A program made the translations under genes and the position numbers. A stretch of 64,000 nucleotides of DNA from an uncultured Collinsella sp. (lineage in GTDB: Bacteria > Actinomycetota > Coriobacteriia > Coriobacteriales > Coriobacteriaceae): positions 1-64,000 of the forward strand of contig CABUQW010000005.1 of assembly GCA_902493895.1 (NCBI GenBank), written 5' to 3'. The notes below the pieces were generated by a model. That model saw only the letters and a list, made by a program, of their open reading frames with translations, was not told where the DNA came from and ran no database searches. Shown here piece after piece: positions 15,612 to 22,790 of the stretch; positions within the stretch are counted from its first letter, which is position 1; every line of letters begins with the position of its first letter.

Positions 15612-15808
15612 AGATCTTGGACCTTGCCTTTAAATGCAACGATGGCAATAATCGCGATCACCACAAGCACGCCCACCAAAATGGCGTACTCGGTGGTACC
15701 CTGCGCGCTCTCCTCCCGCAACAGCTCCTTGGCATGCTGGCGAGCGCGGATCGCCCGGCAAAAAGCCCAGTTCCAAGCCTTGTCAGCAACTTCGACCATC
15801 GTGTTCAT
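15575..15808 (-). CDS. flp: Flp-type major pilin
   Basis: A 77-residue pilin precursor. A positively charged leader (residues 1-35) ends in ESAQGTTEYAILVGVLVVIAIIAIVAF, the Flp signature with a Glu at +5 after the expected prepilin peptidase site (after Gly at about residue 37) and a Tyr beside it. GGAGG precedes the ATG. It follows tadC by 10 bp. The leader is longer than in many Flp proteins. No prepilin peptidase (TadV/CpaA) is present in the window, so processing must be supplied from elsewhere. Confidence 0.88.
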   Translation of the reverse strand: MNTMVEVADKAWNWAFCRAIRARQHAKELLREESAQGTTEYAILVGVLVVIAIIAIVAFKGKVQDLWNAISEGINSL

Positions 15809-15818
15809 GTATTCCTCC

Positions 15819-16460
15819 CTACATCATCCCGCCTGCTCCCAGCAGCGGGCCCAATATGGACAGAAGCAACGCCGGCAAGATGAGCGTGCCGGTGGGAATC
15901 AGCAGCTTGACGGGCGCACGCTCGATCTCACGCTCGACCGCGGCGCGATGAGCCGCACGGATCTCGCGACTTTGAGCGGCCAGCGTCTCGGCAAGTGGGG
16001 CACCCAGGGCGAGCGCCTGCCCCACCGTGATGGCAAAGGTCTCGAGCGCTCGCACGTCCAGGTCGCGCGCGGCGGCCAACAACTCGTCCTCACGCGTGCC
16101 CACGCCCACCTGCCACGCCATGCAGGCCCGCTCAAGTCGAAGAGCCAGCACTGACCGGCGGTTGGCACAGAAAATCCCAAGCGCCGCATCAAACGAAAGA
16201 CCGGCCGAAAGACCCAAGCGCACAACATCGATCATCTCGGACACTTCGCCGAGCGACACTCGCGCCGGGCTGCCCGCTCCAACCGCACCCTTCACTCGCG
16301 CGGTCAGAGCATCGACCACCGAGCGACCCGCGGCAGCGACCAGCACCGCCTCGCGCTTGCAGGCCCCTGCGATCTTGCGTGCATCCGCCCGATCCAAACC
16401 CGTCGCGACAAATACACTCAGGGCGCATAGGCAAGCCGCAACTGCAACCGGGGCGCTCAT
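15819..16460 (-). CDS. tadC: Tad secretion inner-membrane protein TadC
   Basis: It forms the platform of the Tad pilus secretion machine with TadB (T2SS-F / GspF-like domain). Hydrophobic helices are at the N terminus (VAVAACLCALSVFVATG) and C terminus (LLIPTGTLILPALLLSILGPLLGAG). The T2SSF region shows MIDVVRLGLSAGLSFDAAL, LERACMAWQVG and TFAITVGQALALGAPLAETLAAQSREIR. I start it at the ATG 16458-16460, which overlaps the tadB stop (ATGA), giving 213 aa, a little short for TadC (~280) but containing the whole domain. Confidence 0.85.
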   Translation of the reverse strand: MSAPVAVAACLCALSVFVATGLDRADARKIAGACKREAVLVAAAGRSVVDALTARVKGAVGAGSPARVSLGEVSEMIDVVRLGLSAGLSFDAALGIFCANRRSVLALRLERACMAWQVGVGTREDELLAAARDLDVRALETFAITVGQALALGAPLAETLAAQSREIRAAHRAAVEREIERAPVKLLIPTGTLILPALLLSILGPLLGAGGMM

Positions 16461-17383
16461 AGCTCCACCCGCATAATGCGCCGGATAACCACCAGGGCAA
16501 CGGCGTTGAGGGCAAGACCCAGCACCACAGCGCCCGCGCCGGCAGGCATCGCAAGACCGCGACGAAAATCTGCCGAAAGCAGCGCCAACACCGCGCACAT
16601 GCCCGCCGGCATCGCCGCGACCATATGCGCCGACATGCGAGCCTGCGACGTCTTAACATCCAGGCGGCGCTTGAGCTCAATGCGCTCCCCCACCATGCTC
16701 GACGCCTCGGACAGTAAGTCGGCAAGCGGAGCACCGGTGCGCTGAGACACCTTGAGCGCCAAGGTCACAAGCGAAAGGCCGGGGGCGTCGATGCGCACGA
16801 GCAAGTCATCGAGCGCGTCGGTCGCCGAGATGCCGCAATCGATCGCCGCCGCTACCCGCAAAAACTCGGTATGTACCGGCTCTTGCGCATGAGCGCCCAC
16901 AAAGCGCATGCCCTGGGCCAGCGAATGTCCCGAGGCAAGCGACATGGAAAGTGCGGTAAACGCCTCGGGCATGGCCTCTTCTGCATCGTGTTGCTCGCGC
17001 CGGCTCTCAAAGCCATCCCGAGCGGCGCCAACGGCAATCGGAGCAACAAGTCCCAAGGCAAATCCGAGGGGCGATAACGACACCATCGTCAGTAAAACGC
17101 AGCAGACACCGCTCGATAGCAGCAGAAACGCCAAACGCCCCGAAGCATCTTCGATCACGAGGCCAAGGCGATGCGCCGGAGCCAGCGATGCCCACGAACG
17201 GGCGATCTTTTTCAGTAGATCGTTTTCCACCAGCTCACGCGGCAGCTTCTCTGCCACCGTCTCGAGCGCCTGACGCGCTAGCTCCGTCGGCGGCACCTGC
17301 GGCACACGAGGTTCCGCCCCGCACGCCGTCGCAACAGAAAACCCTGCCAAACCCCCTACGACGAGGGGCACAGCGACCTCCAT
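16457..17383 (-). CDS. tadB: Tad secretion inner-membrane protein TadB
   Basis: It is the second T2SS-F platform protein. The 308 residues have an N-terminal helix (VPLVVGGLAGFSVATA), a middle pair (FLLLSSGVCCVLLTMVSLSPLG), the T2SSF domain (EEAMPEAFTALSMSLASGHSLAQGMRFVG, LALKVSQRTGAPLADLLSEASSMV) and C-terminal helices (VLGLALNAVALVVIRRIMRV). GAGGAGGTGGACGA precedes the ATG. Its start overlaps the end of tadA by 28 nt and its stop overlaps tadC by 4 nt. Confidence 0.88.
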   Translation of the reverse strand: MEVAVPLVVGGLAGFSVATACGAEPRVPQVPPTELARQALETVAEKLPRELVENDLLKKIARSWASLAPAHRLGLVIEDASGRLAFLLLSSGVCCVLLTMVSLSPLGFALGLVAPIAVGAARDGFESRREQHDAEEAMPEAFTALSMSLASGHSLAQGMRFVGAHAQEPVHTEFLRVAAAIDCGISATDALDDLLVRIDAPGLSLVTLALKVSQRTGAPLADLLSEASSMVGERIELKRRLDVKTSQARMSAHMVAAMPAGMCAVLALLSADFRRGLAMPAGAGAVVLGLALNAVALVVIRRIMRVEL

Positions 17384-18684
17384 TCGTCCACCTCCTCTTG
17401 TGTGAGCGTCCCCGACCGCAGGCCTTCTGCGATAAACGGCGGCTCGCGGTCAAGCGTCCAGGTGCGCTCGGCGGCATCGAAAGTCACATAGCGCTCGAGT
17501 TCTACGCCGCCCGACGCGGCGCGACGCACCCCCGAATACGAGGAGACGAAGCGCCTGCCATCGGCATGGCGCTCGGACATCACGATGCCGTCGAGCGCCA
17601 TGGCAATCTGTTCCTCGATGAGCTCGCTCGGCAGATCGATGCCATAACGTGCAAGCAACGTCAGACGCACCACGGTCTCCTGTTCTGAACCCGCATGAAG
17701 TGTGGTGAGCGACCCGTCGTGGCCCGTGTTCATGGCCTGCAACATGTCGCAGCACTCGGCACCACGCACCTCGCCCACCACGATGCGGTCGGGGCGCATG
17801 CGCAGGGCATTAGTTACTAGGTCGCGAATCGTCACCGCACCCTCACCCTCAATTGAAGCCTCGCGCGCCTCTAGGCGCACCACGTGCGGATGATGCGCAA
17901 ACTTGAGCTCGGCAGAGTCCTCGATCGTCACGATGCGCTCGCCGGTGGAAATCTCGCATGACAACGCGTTGAGCAGGGTGGTCTTACCAGATCCCGTGCC
18001 TCCCGCAACCGCCAGGTCCTGTCGCAGCGACACCGCGCACGACAGCAGCTGCGCATACCAAAGCGGCAGCGACCCCAGCCCCACAAGCTCGTCCAGCGAG
18101 CAGATGCGGTCCGAGAACTTTCGGATGGTGAGAATCGGTCCGTCAATCGCCACAGGCGGAATCACCGCGTTGACGCGATAGCCCGTTTTGAGGCGGGCGT
18201 TGACGATGGGGCTGCGCTCGTCGATACGGCGGCCAAGTGGCGAGATGATGCGGTCGATAAGCACACGGATCTGCTCATCATCCTCAAACGCATGCTCGAT
18301 GGGGTACAAGACGCCGCCGCGTTCAAAGAAAGCCGAGCGGCAGCCGTTAATCATGATCTCGGTAACGGTGTCGTCCTCGATGAGCGGCTGCAACGGCCCC
18401 AAGCCCACCACGTCATCCAAAATCTCGTCGATGATGGTCTCGCGCTCGGGCGTCGCGAGATCGGTCGGCTCCTCAACATTGAGCGCCGCCTCCACCGCGG
18501 GACGCAATTCCGAGCGGGCAAGTACCGGGTCGACATAGGCGCTGATACGCGCCACTTCGTCGTAACCCATGCGGTCCATCACAGCGCGCTTGGTGCGTCG
18601 TTTCACCGCGCGACGACGCCCCGCATCTACAGGCGCTGCAGCCGCTGCAGCGCCGGCAGCCTTAATCCTCGTTTGCAGGCTCAT
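17356..18684 (-). CDS. tadA: Tad pilus secretion ATPase TadA (CpaF)
   Basis: It is the hexameric secretion ATPase that powers Flp pilus assembly. Motifs are Walker A GGTGSGKTTLLNAL, an Asp box upstream of it, the Walker B/His-box region (RIVVGEVRGAECCDMLQAMNTGHDGSLTTLHAG) and LGPLQPLIEDDTVTEIMINGC at the start of the catalytic part. The 442 aa are normal for CpaF. The N terminus has an alanine/arginine-rich stretch. Its ATG overlaps the tadZ stop (ATGA). Confidence 0.95.
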   Translation of the reverse strand: MSLQTRIKAAGAAAAAAPVDAGRRRAVKRRTKRAVMDRMGYDEVARISAYVDPVLARSELRPAVEAALNVEEPTDLATPERETIIDEILDDVVGLGPLQPLIEDDTVTEIMINGCRSAFFERGGVLYPIEHAFEDDEQIRVLIDRIISPLGRRIDERSPIVNARLKTGYRVNAVIPPVAIDGPILTIRKFSDRICSLDELVGLGSLPLWYAQLLSCAVSLRQDLAVAGGTGSGKTTLLNALSCEISTGERIVTIEDSAELKFAHHPHVVRLEAREASIEGEGAVTIRDLVTNALRMRPDRIVVGEVRGAECCDMLQAMNTGHDGSLTTLHAGSEQETVVRLTLLARYGIDLPSELIEEQIAMALDGIVMSERHADGRRFVSSYSGVRRAASGGVELERYVTFDAAERTWTLDREPPFIAEGLRSGTLTQEEVDEWRSLCPSS

Positions 18685-20333
18685 CGCTGATCACCCTCGC
18701 GCGACCAGGGAAGGCGGATACGCGGGCGTTCGGTGCGCGTTGCACGGTCGGCGACCATATCGCTCCAAGGGCCGACGGCGCACCCCAGTTCCACGAGCAT
18801 CTCGCGCGTGGCCTCGCGCACGCTGGTCGCGAAAGCGCTCGTCTGACCCACTGCCTCGTCAGCGCGCCCAAACGCCATGAGCGCGGCGAGATCCTGCCCG
18901 CCATCGGCGATACGAATCTTTGAGCTCAACGCACAGGCAATCTCAAAGCGCATGGCGACGTCCTCGTCTGCCCCGCGCGCACCGAACCGGTTGAACACGG
19001 CGCTCATGCGCGTGCGCGGCACACCTACTCGACTTGCCAGTTCAATGACGCGCGATGCCGATGTCGCGGACGATACCGCCGCATCGCCAACGACCAGGCA
19101 ACGGTCGCTCGCCGCCACCGCAGCCGCCACGGCGTCGCCCCAAAAGACCGAGGTATCGATAAAGACCACGTCGGATTCGCGACGCAGGACATCAAGCAGT
19201 AGCTCCACCGGACGTGCCATGAGCTCGGCTTGCTCGGGCGCCGCGACGGGACCCCAGAGCGTAACGCCCGGCGCCACGCGCATCGATGTGGCTACGATAT
19301 CCAGCTCGGTGAGCGCGCCCGCCGCCGACGGCTCGATAAGTGCCGCCATATCGCGCGGAGCATCGACGCCTAACAAGTCGTAAAGGTTTCCAAACATCAG
19401 GTCCAGGTCGAGCACGGCGGCACGCAAGCCCAACAGCGACGATGCGTGTGCCATGGTGGCGACGATCGTCGACTTGCCGCAACCGCCCGAACCCGAAATG
19501 GCGCAGATGACCGGAGCTCGATGCTGCAGAGCGGCAGCGTCTGCCGGCGGCATCGGAGGCGGCGGGGCGGGCGTCGGTGACAGCGCCCCCGTCTCCCCCG
19601 CCGCAACCACACGCTGCGTCCAAGCCGGCATGGCAGGTTGCTCGGTCTGCGAGGCAGGTTCGTTCTGCGCAATCTGCTCATGCTGCATCAGCGATAACTC
19701 GCCGCACCCGGCAAAGCCCTCAACTTCGTCGAGTTCATCCGCCAGATTCACGCCGTGCACGTATCCCATATCTACAGCCGGGGAGTCGCCAGCATGCTGC
19801 GCCGGCCCTCCAGCGTCATCGTATACAAGGGGGTTCCGGGGGCGCCGACCATGCTCGGCTTCCGCTTTTCCATAATCATCAACACGCGGGCCTCTTGTAG
19901 CGCGAGGCGCCCCGGGTTCCCTATCAACAAAAGCATCGGGCTCAATCGTCATGTGCCGATCGGAATCAACCGCTCCCTCGCCCGCGCGCCCGTTGCCGCA
20001 TATACTGTGCGCAGCGATGACCTCGGTCGCCCCCGCGCGAAACAGTCCCTCGATATCCGACGGATCGAGCGCTTCTATCAACACGACCACGCGACTCACG
20101 CGGCCTTCGGCCGTCAGGCGCGCAACAGTCTTGCGCACATCTTCGATATCAAACAGAGACGCCGCGATGATGGCAGCCCCGCGGCGCGACGGAAACGCCC
20201 GCGCCATGGAAATCAGCCCGTCCAGGTCACCCACGCGAAGCACCTGTGCACCCGCATCACGGCCCTCGACTTCCCGCTGCAACAGCCCGTAATCGCCGCA
20301 CGCGCAGCACGCAAGCCAGATCGCCTTCATCAC
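18681..20333 (-). CDS. tadZ: TadZ/CpaE-like ParA-type ATPase
   Basis: It positions the Tad machine in the cell (CpaE/TadZ family, MinD/ParA-like ATPase with an N-terminal receiver-like domain). Residues 1-120 resemble a response-receiver fold (VVVLIEALDPSDIEGLFRAGATEVIAA). A variable linker of ~140 residues rich in P/A/E follows. The ATPase part starts VICAISGSGGCGKSTIVATMAHA (deviant Walker A) and has AVLDLDLMFGNLYDLLG and VVFIDTSVFWGDAVAAAV. The 550 aa are long because of the linker. The track start is a GTG directly followed by an ATG (20328-20330); either may be used. The cpaB stop overlaps it. Confidence 0.9.
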   Translation of the reverse strand: MMKAIWLACCACGDYGLLQREVEGRDAGAQVLRVGDLDGLISMARAFPSRRGAAIIAASLFDIEDVRKTVARLTAEGRVSRVVVLIEALDPSDIEGLFRAGATEVIAAHSICGNGRAGEGAVDSDRHMTIEPDAFVDREPGAPRATRGPRVDDYGKAEAEHGRRPRNPLVYDDAGGPAQHAGDSPAVDMGYVHGVNLADELDEVEGFAGCGELSLMQHEQIAQNEPASQTEQPAMPAWTQRVVAAGETGALSPTPAPPPPMPPADAAALQHRAPVICAISGSGGCGKSTIVATMAHASSLLGLRAAVLDLDLMFGNLYDLLGVDAPRDMAALIEPSAAGALTELDIVATSMRVAPGVTLWGPVAAPEQAELMARPVELLLDVLRRESDVVFIDTSVFWGDAVAAAVAASDRCLVVGDAAVSSATSASRVIELASRVGVPRTRMSAVFNRFGARGADEDVAMRFEIACALSSKIRIADGGQDLAALMAFGRADEAVGQTSAFATSVREATREMLVELGCAVGPWSDMVADRATRTERPRIRLPWSREGDQR

Positions 20334-20989
20334 TCGTCGCCTCCGCTCTTTTTGCCGCGCGCCGTGGCGGGAATCGTCAAGCTGACCGTTCCCTTGCCCG
20401 AGGCTCCCAGCAGTTCCTTGACGTCTTCGGGGTCAGCCGCCAGCGTCACCCATTCGATCTTGCCCTCGCGCGTGGCACCGGAATCCTCACTGGTATCGAT
20501 CACGTGCGCGCCGCACAGTCGATCGGTTACGCCGTCTTTTTGCACATACACATCCACGTAGCTGCCCACGCCTGTAGCACCGCCGACCGAGTGCTCGGCA
20601 TCGACCGCCACCGAAACGGCAACCTTGCCCTTAGGCACCTCGAGCTTGTGGCTCTCGGCCTTGGTGTAGACATTGCAGATCACGGCGTTTTTGGGAATAC
20701 GCGAAGTCGTCACGTCGCCGCGCACCTGGCGCAGCTCGGTCGCCGCGTCACGCGGCAACAGGCTCGTCAGCCATTCCTGGGTTATGACATTGGTCTCATC
20801 GAGGGTCTCGCCCACATCGATATCGCGCGCCGCGACGCATACCTCGACGCGATCGCCACCGTACTTGGCCAAGGTCTCAGCCTGGACCCGTTCGGCTTGC
20901 GAGCGGATCGACGAGCCGTAAACCATGCAGAGCAGAGCAGCGAGCACGCCCGCGACCAGACTGATGGCGATGCGCTTGCTCTTGTTCAC
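20330..20989 (-). CDS. cpaB: Pilus assembly protein CpaB (RcpC)
   Basis: The first gene of the Tad operon. It has an N-terminal membrane helix (KRIAISLVAGVLAALLCMVYG) and a SAF-type domain (VEVCVAARDIDVGETLDETNVITQEWLTSLLPRDAA; PKGKVAVSVAVDAEHSVGGATGVGSYVDVYV) as in CpaB/RcpC. I chose the GTG at 20987-20989, which has TGAGAGGAGC upstream, over a start 15 nt earlier. No secretin gene (CpaC) is present, as expected for a cell without an outer membrane. Confidence 0.85.
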   Translation of the reverse strand: MNKSKRIAISLVAGVLAALLCMVYGSSIRSQAERVQAETLAKYGGDRVEVCVAARDIDVGETLDETNVITQEWLTSLLPRDAATELRQVRGDVTTSRIPKNAVICNVYTKAESHKLEVPKGKVAVSVAVDAEHSVGGATGVGSYVDVYVQKDGVTDRLCGAHVIDTSEDSGATREGKIEWVTLAADPEDVKELLGASGKGTVSLTIPATARGKKSGGDE

Positions 20990-21099
20990 GGCCGCTCCTC
21001 TCATGGCAGTGCCGGGCGAATGCCCGTACCACCATTGTCTGGGCGGTCAGAGTGCAAAGCGGCGCAATCGCGATCTTGGTTTTCGATGTCAAACCAATC

Positions 21100-21151
21100 G
21101 CTGACCAAAAGCTGACCAGCCCGTCAAGCTCATGGCAAGGTTTTGGTCAGC
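21100..21151. promoter_or_regulatory. Inverted-repeat operator candidate upstream of the Tad operon
   Basis: An exact 11-bp inverted repeat (GCTGACCAAAA at 21100-21110, TTTTGGTCAGC at 21141-21151) with an additional direct GCTGACC copy at 21111-21117. It lies 110 bp upstream of cpaB and could bind a regulator; no convincing -10 box is visible nearby. Confidence 0.4.
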
Positions 21152-21196
21152 ACGTCAGCAAGCTGCATGTTTCGAGGCTTTTCCGCAGCAAAAAAA

Positions 21197-21224
21197 GCCG
21201 TCTCCCGAACAGTTGGGAGACGGC
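21197..21224 (-). terminator. Terminator after rsgA
   Basis: A 10-bp stem GCCGTCTCCC/GGGAGACGGC is followed on the minus strand by seven or more T residues (21189-21196), 19 bp past the rsgA stop. Confidence 0.9.
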
Positions 21225-21242
21225 TGTCATAGGAAAAATCAA

Positions 21243-22427
21243 TTACAGATGGACATCGGGATCGAGCATTTGAGCGCTCACGCGCATGGATGACGCCAGG
21301 TTTTGGAACGTTTCCAGACGCAGGCTGTCAATCTGCCCGGCGTCCTCGGCCTCGCGAACGGCGCAACCCGGCTCATGGGTATGTGTGCAATCGCCAAACC
21401 GGCACGCGCGCGATGTCTCGACAATCTCGGGGAAGGCGCGCGCCAGACCCCGCTCGTGACCCACGAGCGGTAGGCTGCGCAGGCCCGGGGCATCGGCGAT
21501 CACGCCGGCGTCGCCCGGCAGCGCCACCATCACGCGCGCAACGGTAGTGTGACGGCCCTGGTCGTCGCGTTCGCGCACACCGCCGGTCGCCAACGTATCG
21601 TGGCCCAGCAGTGCATTGAGCAGCGTCGACTTACCGGCACCCGACTCGCCCAGAATCATGGCACAGCTCCCGGCGGGCACGCAGGCACGGACCTCGTCCA
21701 GGCCGCGGCCCTCGGCAGAGGACGTCACGATCACGCGCACGTCCGGACCCACCAGGCGGCGCACGCGGTCCAGATCGCGCTCGAGCTCCTCGGCATCGCA
21801 GCGGTCAGCTTTGGTAAGCACCACCACCGGCTCGGCATCGCAGTCGAGCGCCAACACCAGCGAGCGCGCCACGCGGTCGAGCAGCACCTCACCGGCACCG
21901 AGCGCCTGCACGATTAGCACGCTATCCACGTTGGAGCAGAGCACCTGGCGCTCTCCACGGGCACGGCCGCGCCAACGCTCAAAGCTCGTACGGCGCGGCA
22001 GCACGCACTCAATCACGCCCATATCGTGCCCGGGAGCGCGGCGCACCGCCACACGGTCGCCCACGGCAGGCAGCAGGACCTCGTCCTCGCCGCGCGACTT
22101 GGCAAACCCCACGGCATGCTCGGCGCGAAAGGTGTCGTCGGCAGTGGCCACCAGCGGAAACCCGCGATCCAGGCGAATAACGGCACCCAGCTGCATCTGC
22201 TCGGGCTCCTCGGCATGTGCGCAGAAATCATCAAAGGCAGTCTGCTGGGCTTCATCGACCGGCAGGTCATCAAACGCCGGAACATCCTGCAGCGCATCGA
22301 GCCCCGGTACGCTCGCCAACAACTCCTCGGCAGACACGGGCGCTTCGGTCGCGAGTTTCCGACGACGGTCACGCTTAGCCCGCGCCCCCGTCGTCTTTTT
22401 CTTCGCTTTAGCCTTAGCCTTAGCCAC
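21243..22427 (-). CDS. rsgA: Ribosome small subunit-dependent GTPase RsgA
   Basis: A circularly permuted GTPase (YjeQ) that aids 30S maturation. After an N-terminal lysine-rich stretch and an acidic region, the OB-fold (AVRRAPGHDMGVIECVLPRRTSFERW) is followed by permuted G motifs in the order TKAD (G4), then GESGAGKSTLLNALLG (G1), the ERDDQGRHTTV loop and DAPGLRSL (G3). The C-terminal zinc knuckle is CRFGDCTHTHEPGCAVREA. The start is the GTG 22425-22427, which has GGGAGG 6 nt upstream; the ATG-like extension to 22511 would run through an intergenic terminator hairpin. Length 394 aa. Confidence 0.94.
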   Translation of the reverse strand: MAKAKAKAKKKTTGARAKRDRRRKLATEAPVSAEELLASVPGLDALQDVPAFDDLPVDEAQQTAFDDFCAHAEEPEQMQLGAVIRLDRGFPLVATADDTFRAEHAVGFAKSRGEDEVLLPAVGDRVAVRRAPGHDMGVIECVLPRRTSFERWRGRARGERQVLCSNVDSVLIVQALGAGEVLLDRVARSLVLALDCDAEPVVVLTKADRCDAEELERDLDRVRRLVGPDVRVIVTSSAEGRGLDEVRACVPAGSCAMILGESGAGKSTLLNALLGHDTLATGGVRERDDQGRHTTVARVMVALPGDAGVIADAPGLRSLPLVGHERGLARAFPEIVETSRACRFGDCTHTHEPGCAVREAEDAGQIDSLRLETFQNLASSMRVSAQMLDPDVHL

Positions 22428-22480
22428 AAACGCCTCCCAGCAGCCAAAATCACAACTGAGCAGGTATTTTAAATCAAAAA

Positions 22481-22509
22481 GAGCTGGCCGGGCAAAGCCC
22501 GACCAGCTC
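22481..22509 (-). terminator. Terminator hairpin, unit B of a duplicated element
   Basis: A perfect-looking GAGCTGGcCGGGC/GCCCGaCCAGCTC stem with AAA loop precedes five T residues (minus strand). It ends the second copy of the tandem structured unit between the Ca2+ ATPase and rsgA. Confidence 0.85.
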
Positions 22510-22601
22510 ACATACTTTCCCTCAGCTCATGGTCCCGAGAGGCTATCCGAAGGCCCGCCCGCCGGGAGGGGTTTCCTAAGGACACATCCTTTATTCAAAA
22601 C

Positions 22602-22629
22602 GAGCGGCCGAGCAATTGCTCGGCCGCTC
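22602..22629 (-). terminator. Terminator hairpin, unit A of a duplicated element
   Basis: A fully palindromic 28-bp stem GAGCGGCCGAGCAA/TTGCTCGGCCGCTC is followed on the minus strand by CGTTTT. It ends the first copy of the tandem structured unit, 160 bp beyond the Ca2+ ATPase stop. Confidence 0.8.
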
Positions 22630-22790
22630 ACCTTCTTTCCCTCAGCCCTTTTTCATCCGCGCGGGAGTAAAGCCAGCAAGGATACCGTAGGGCCCACCCC
22701 GGGAGTGTTTTCTTCTGAGCGATCCCGCAGCGCGAAGCGCGAGGACCAGCGAAGAAGAAAACACGCAGGGGCGGGCCCGGACAGGTTAAC

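Larger units (their letters stand above)
22481..22786 (-). repeat. Tandem duplication of a structured RNA-like unit
   Basis: This accounts for the ~360-bp gap between rsgA and the Ca2+ ATPase. Read on the minus strand, two successive units share AGRAAAC.CTCCCGG, GGGCC..CGG.TA.CC and GCTGAGGGAAAG.A.GTGAGC, then the terminator hairpin. Unit A additionally carries long arms at 22693-22786 (GGGCCC...GGGCCC plus GTGTTTTCTTCT/AGAAGAAAACAC). No coding capacity is evident. Confidence 0.7.

Noticed and set aside
22481..22786. Metal or ykoY-type riboswitch in front of rsgA
   Set aside because: The hairpins end in T-tracts before the rsgA ribosome site and are repeated twice; no riboswitch consensus I know is present.
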